Below the pieces are notes generated by a model. It was not told the origin of the DNA and did not search any database. It worked only from the letters and a program-made list of their open reading frames with translations. Positions 5,749 to 6,631 of a stretch of DNA of 6,631 nt are shown here, piece by piece; the stretch's first letter is position 1; each line of letters begins with the position of its first letter. Location of the stretch: positions 3,919-10,549 of the forward strand of contig JAADGZ010000258.1 in the NCBI GenBank assembly GCA_013152045.1, written 5' to 3'. This DNA is from Gammaproteobacteria bacterium. Its GTDB lineage: Bacteria; Pseudomonadota; Gammaproteobacteria; UBA6429; Thiohalophilaceae. The translations under genes and the position numbers were made by a program.

Positions 5749-6631
5749 TCATTTTTTGATTCGGTATTCCGCCGAGCGGGCATGAGCGGTGAGACTTTCG
5801 CCCCGCGCCAGCACCGAGGCGGTTTTACCCAGCTCGGAGGCGCCATCGGCTGAACACATGATCAGGCTTGAACGCTTCTGGAAGTCATACACGCCCAGTG
5901 GTGAACTGAAGCGGGCGGTGCGTGAAGTGGGCAGCACATGGTTGGGGCCTGCACAGTAGTCGCCCAGTGCCTCGGCGGTGTAGCGGCCCATGAAAATAGC
6001 CCCGGCATGACGGATTTTCTGCGCCAGCGCCTGCGGATTTTCTATTGATAATTCCAGATGTTCCGGGGCAATATAGTTGGCGACTTCGACCGCCTGGTCC
6101 AGATCTCGCACTTCGATCAAAACACCGCGCGCATTCAATGACTTTTCTATGATTTCCCGGCGTTCCATTTCCGGCAGCAGCTTATCGATACTGGCTTTTA
6201 CTTTTTGCAGGAAATCGGCATCGGGTGAAAGCAGGATCGACTGCGCATCTTCATCATGTTCGGCCTGGGAAAACAGATCCATGGCAATCCAGTCGGGATC
6301 GGTTTTGCCGTCACAGATCACCAGGATTTCGGACGGCCCGGCAATCATGTCGATGCCAACCCGGCCAAAGACCATCGACTTGGCGGCGGCCACGTAAATA
6401 TTGCCTGGGCCGACAATCTTGTCCACCTGCGGCACGGTTTGCGTGCCGTAGGCCAGCGCAGCCACGGCCTGCGCGCAGCCGATGGTAAAGACTCGGCTGA
6501 CACCGGCAATCGCCGCCGCCGCCAGCACCAGTTCGTTCACTTCGCCGTCCGGCGTCGGCACCACCATGATGATCTCGTCCACCCCGGCCACATGCGCCGG
6601 AATCGCATTCATCAACACCGACGACGGATAG
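5749..6631 (-). CDS. hisD: Histidinol dehydrogenase, C-terminal part
   Basis: The last 293 residues of the zinc enzyme that oxidises L-histidinol to histidine in two NAD-dependent steps. The frame runs off the right edge, so about the first third (roughly 140 residues of a usual 430 or so) is missing. The visible part starts [17 protein letters not shown]. Numbered from that Tyr, it keeps the zinc ligands Q122 and H125 ([11 protein letters not shown]), D224 ([10 protein letters not shown]) and H283 ([11 protein letters not shown]), and the catalytic pair E190-H191 (IAPEHLEL). [12 protein letters not shown] and AGPSEILV are the family's other signatures. No frameshift or stop is seen. It ends RIKK with a TGA (5751-5749) overlapping an ATG, 13 bp before the GTG start of hisC. 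Together they form a hisD-hisC unit on the minus strand, with hisG expected upstream, outside the window. Confidence 0.97.
   Translation of the reverse strand, partial: YPSSVLMNAIPAHVAGVDEIIMVVPTPDGEVNELVLAAAAIAGVSRVFTIGCAQAVAALAYGTQTVPQVDKIVGPGNIYVAAAKSMVFGRVGIDMIAGPSEILVICDGKTDPDWIAMDLFSQAEHDEDAQSILLSPDADFLQKVKASIDKLLPEMERREIIEKSLNARGVLIEVRDLDQAVEVANYIAPEHLELSIENPQALAQKIRHAGAIFMGRYTAEALGDYCAGPNHVLPTSRTARFSSPLGVYDFQKRSSLIMCSADGASELGKTASVLARGESLTAHARSAEYRIKK

Noticed and set aside
5535..5759. Plus-strand frame ending in FFAFFASLRLCVNTL
   Set aside because: This peptide is typical of the complementary reading of such repeats; antisense to hisC, with no sign of being a gene.
5736..5846. Extension of hisC upstream to an ATG at 5846, giving a 424-residue protein
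   Set aside because: The extra 37 residues lie over the end of hisD in another frame and resemble no HisC N-terminus; overlapping hisD by about 100 bp is unlikely when the GTG at 5735 is available.
1..6631. Transposase, integrase, CRISPR array, phage or defence genes
   Set aside because: All large frames are accounted for by core metabolic, envelope or signalling families; no spaced direct repeats of CRISPR size were seen.

Overview
The window reads as chromosomal housekeeping DNA of a gammaproteobacterium, with roughly balanced GC judged by eye. The evidence is a YbgI-like Nif3 protein, a membrane-anchored single-PDZ HtrA protease of the DegS/AlgW type, a proteobacterial bc1 Rieske subunit and a hisD-hisC pair. 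A nif3 / algW / hisC / hisD neighbourhood is also known from Pseudomonas. An adjoining petA is an arrangement I recall from other Beta- and Gammaproteobacteria. The genus cannot be fixed from this window.

Layout, left to right. Positions 1-167 (minus) hold the N-terminus of petA, cut by the window edge. Positions 168-405 are non-coding on present evidence and hold a plausible sigma70-type promoter for petA and two inverted repeats. nif3 (1164-406, minus) and algW/degS (1224-2405, plus) diverge from a 59-bp AT-rich gap. algW converges on a gene for a membrane-anchored GAF-GGDEF-EAL protein (4524-2485, minus) that starts at TTG. Its GGDEF motif is degenerate (GGNEF) and its EAL domain looks intact. 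Upstream of it on the same strand are hisC (5735-4572) and the C-terminal two thirds of hisD (6631-5749, cut by the window edge). hisD, hisC and the EAL gene are closely spaced (13 and 47 bp) and probably co-transcribed, at least in part.

Functions. HisC and HisD catalyse late steps of histidine synthesis. PetA is the Rieske subunit of the respiratory bc1 complex. AlgW/DegS is the periplasmic protease expected to start envelope-stress signalling by cutting an anti-sigma factor. The GAF-GGDEF-EAL protein probably degrades cyclic di-GMP. Nif3 is a conserved dinuclear-metal protein of uncertain physiological role.

The most unusual point is the hisD-hisC junction. A 73-bp interspersed-type repeat, made of CTTTGCGT-like octamers and bounded by inverted ends, lies inside the hisC reading frame. 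It sits between the only usable start codon (a GTG) and the conserved start of the HisC fold, and seems to add about 25 residues to the enzyme. Apart from this I see no new multi-gene system here; the rest is ordinary core genome plus one accessory-looking c-di-GMP gene.
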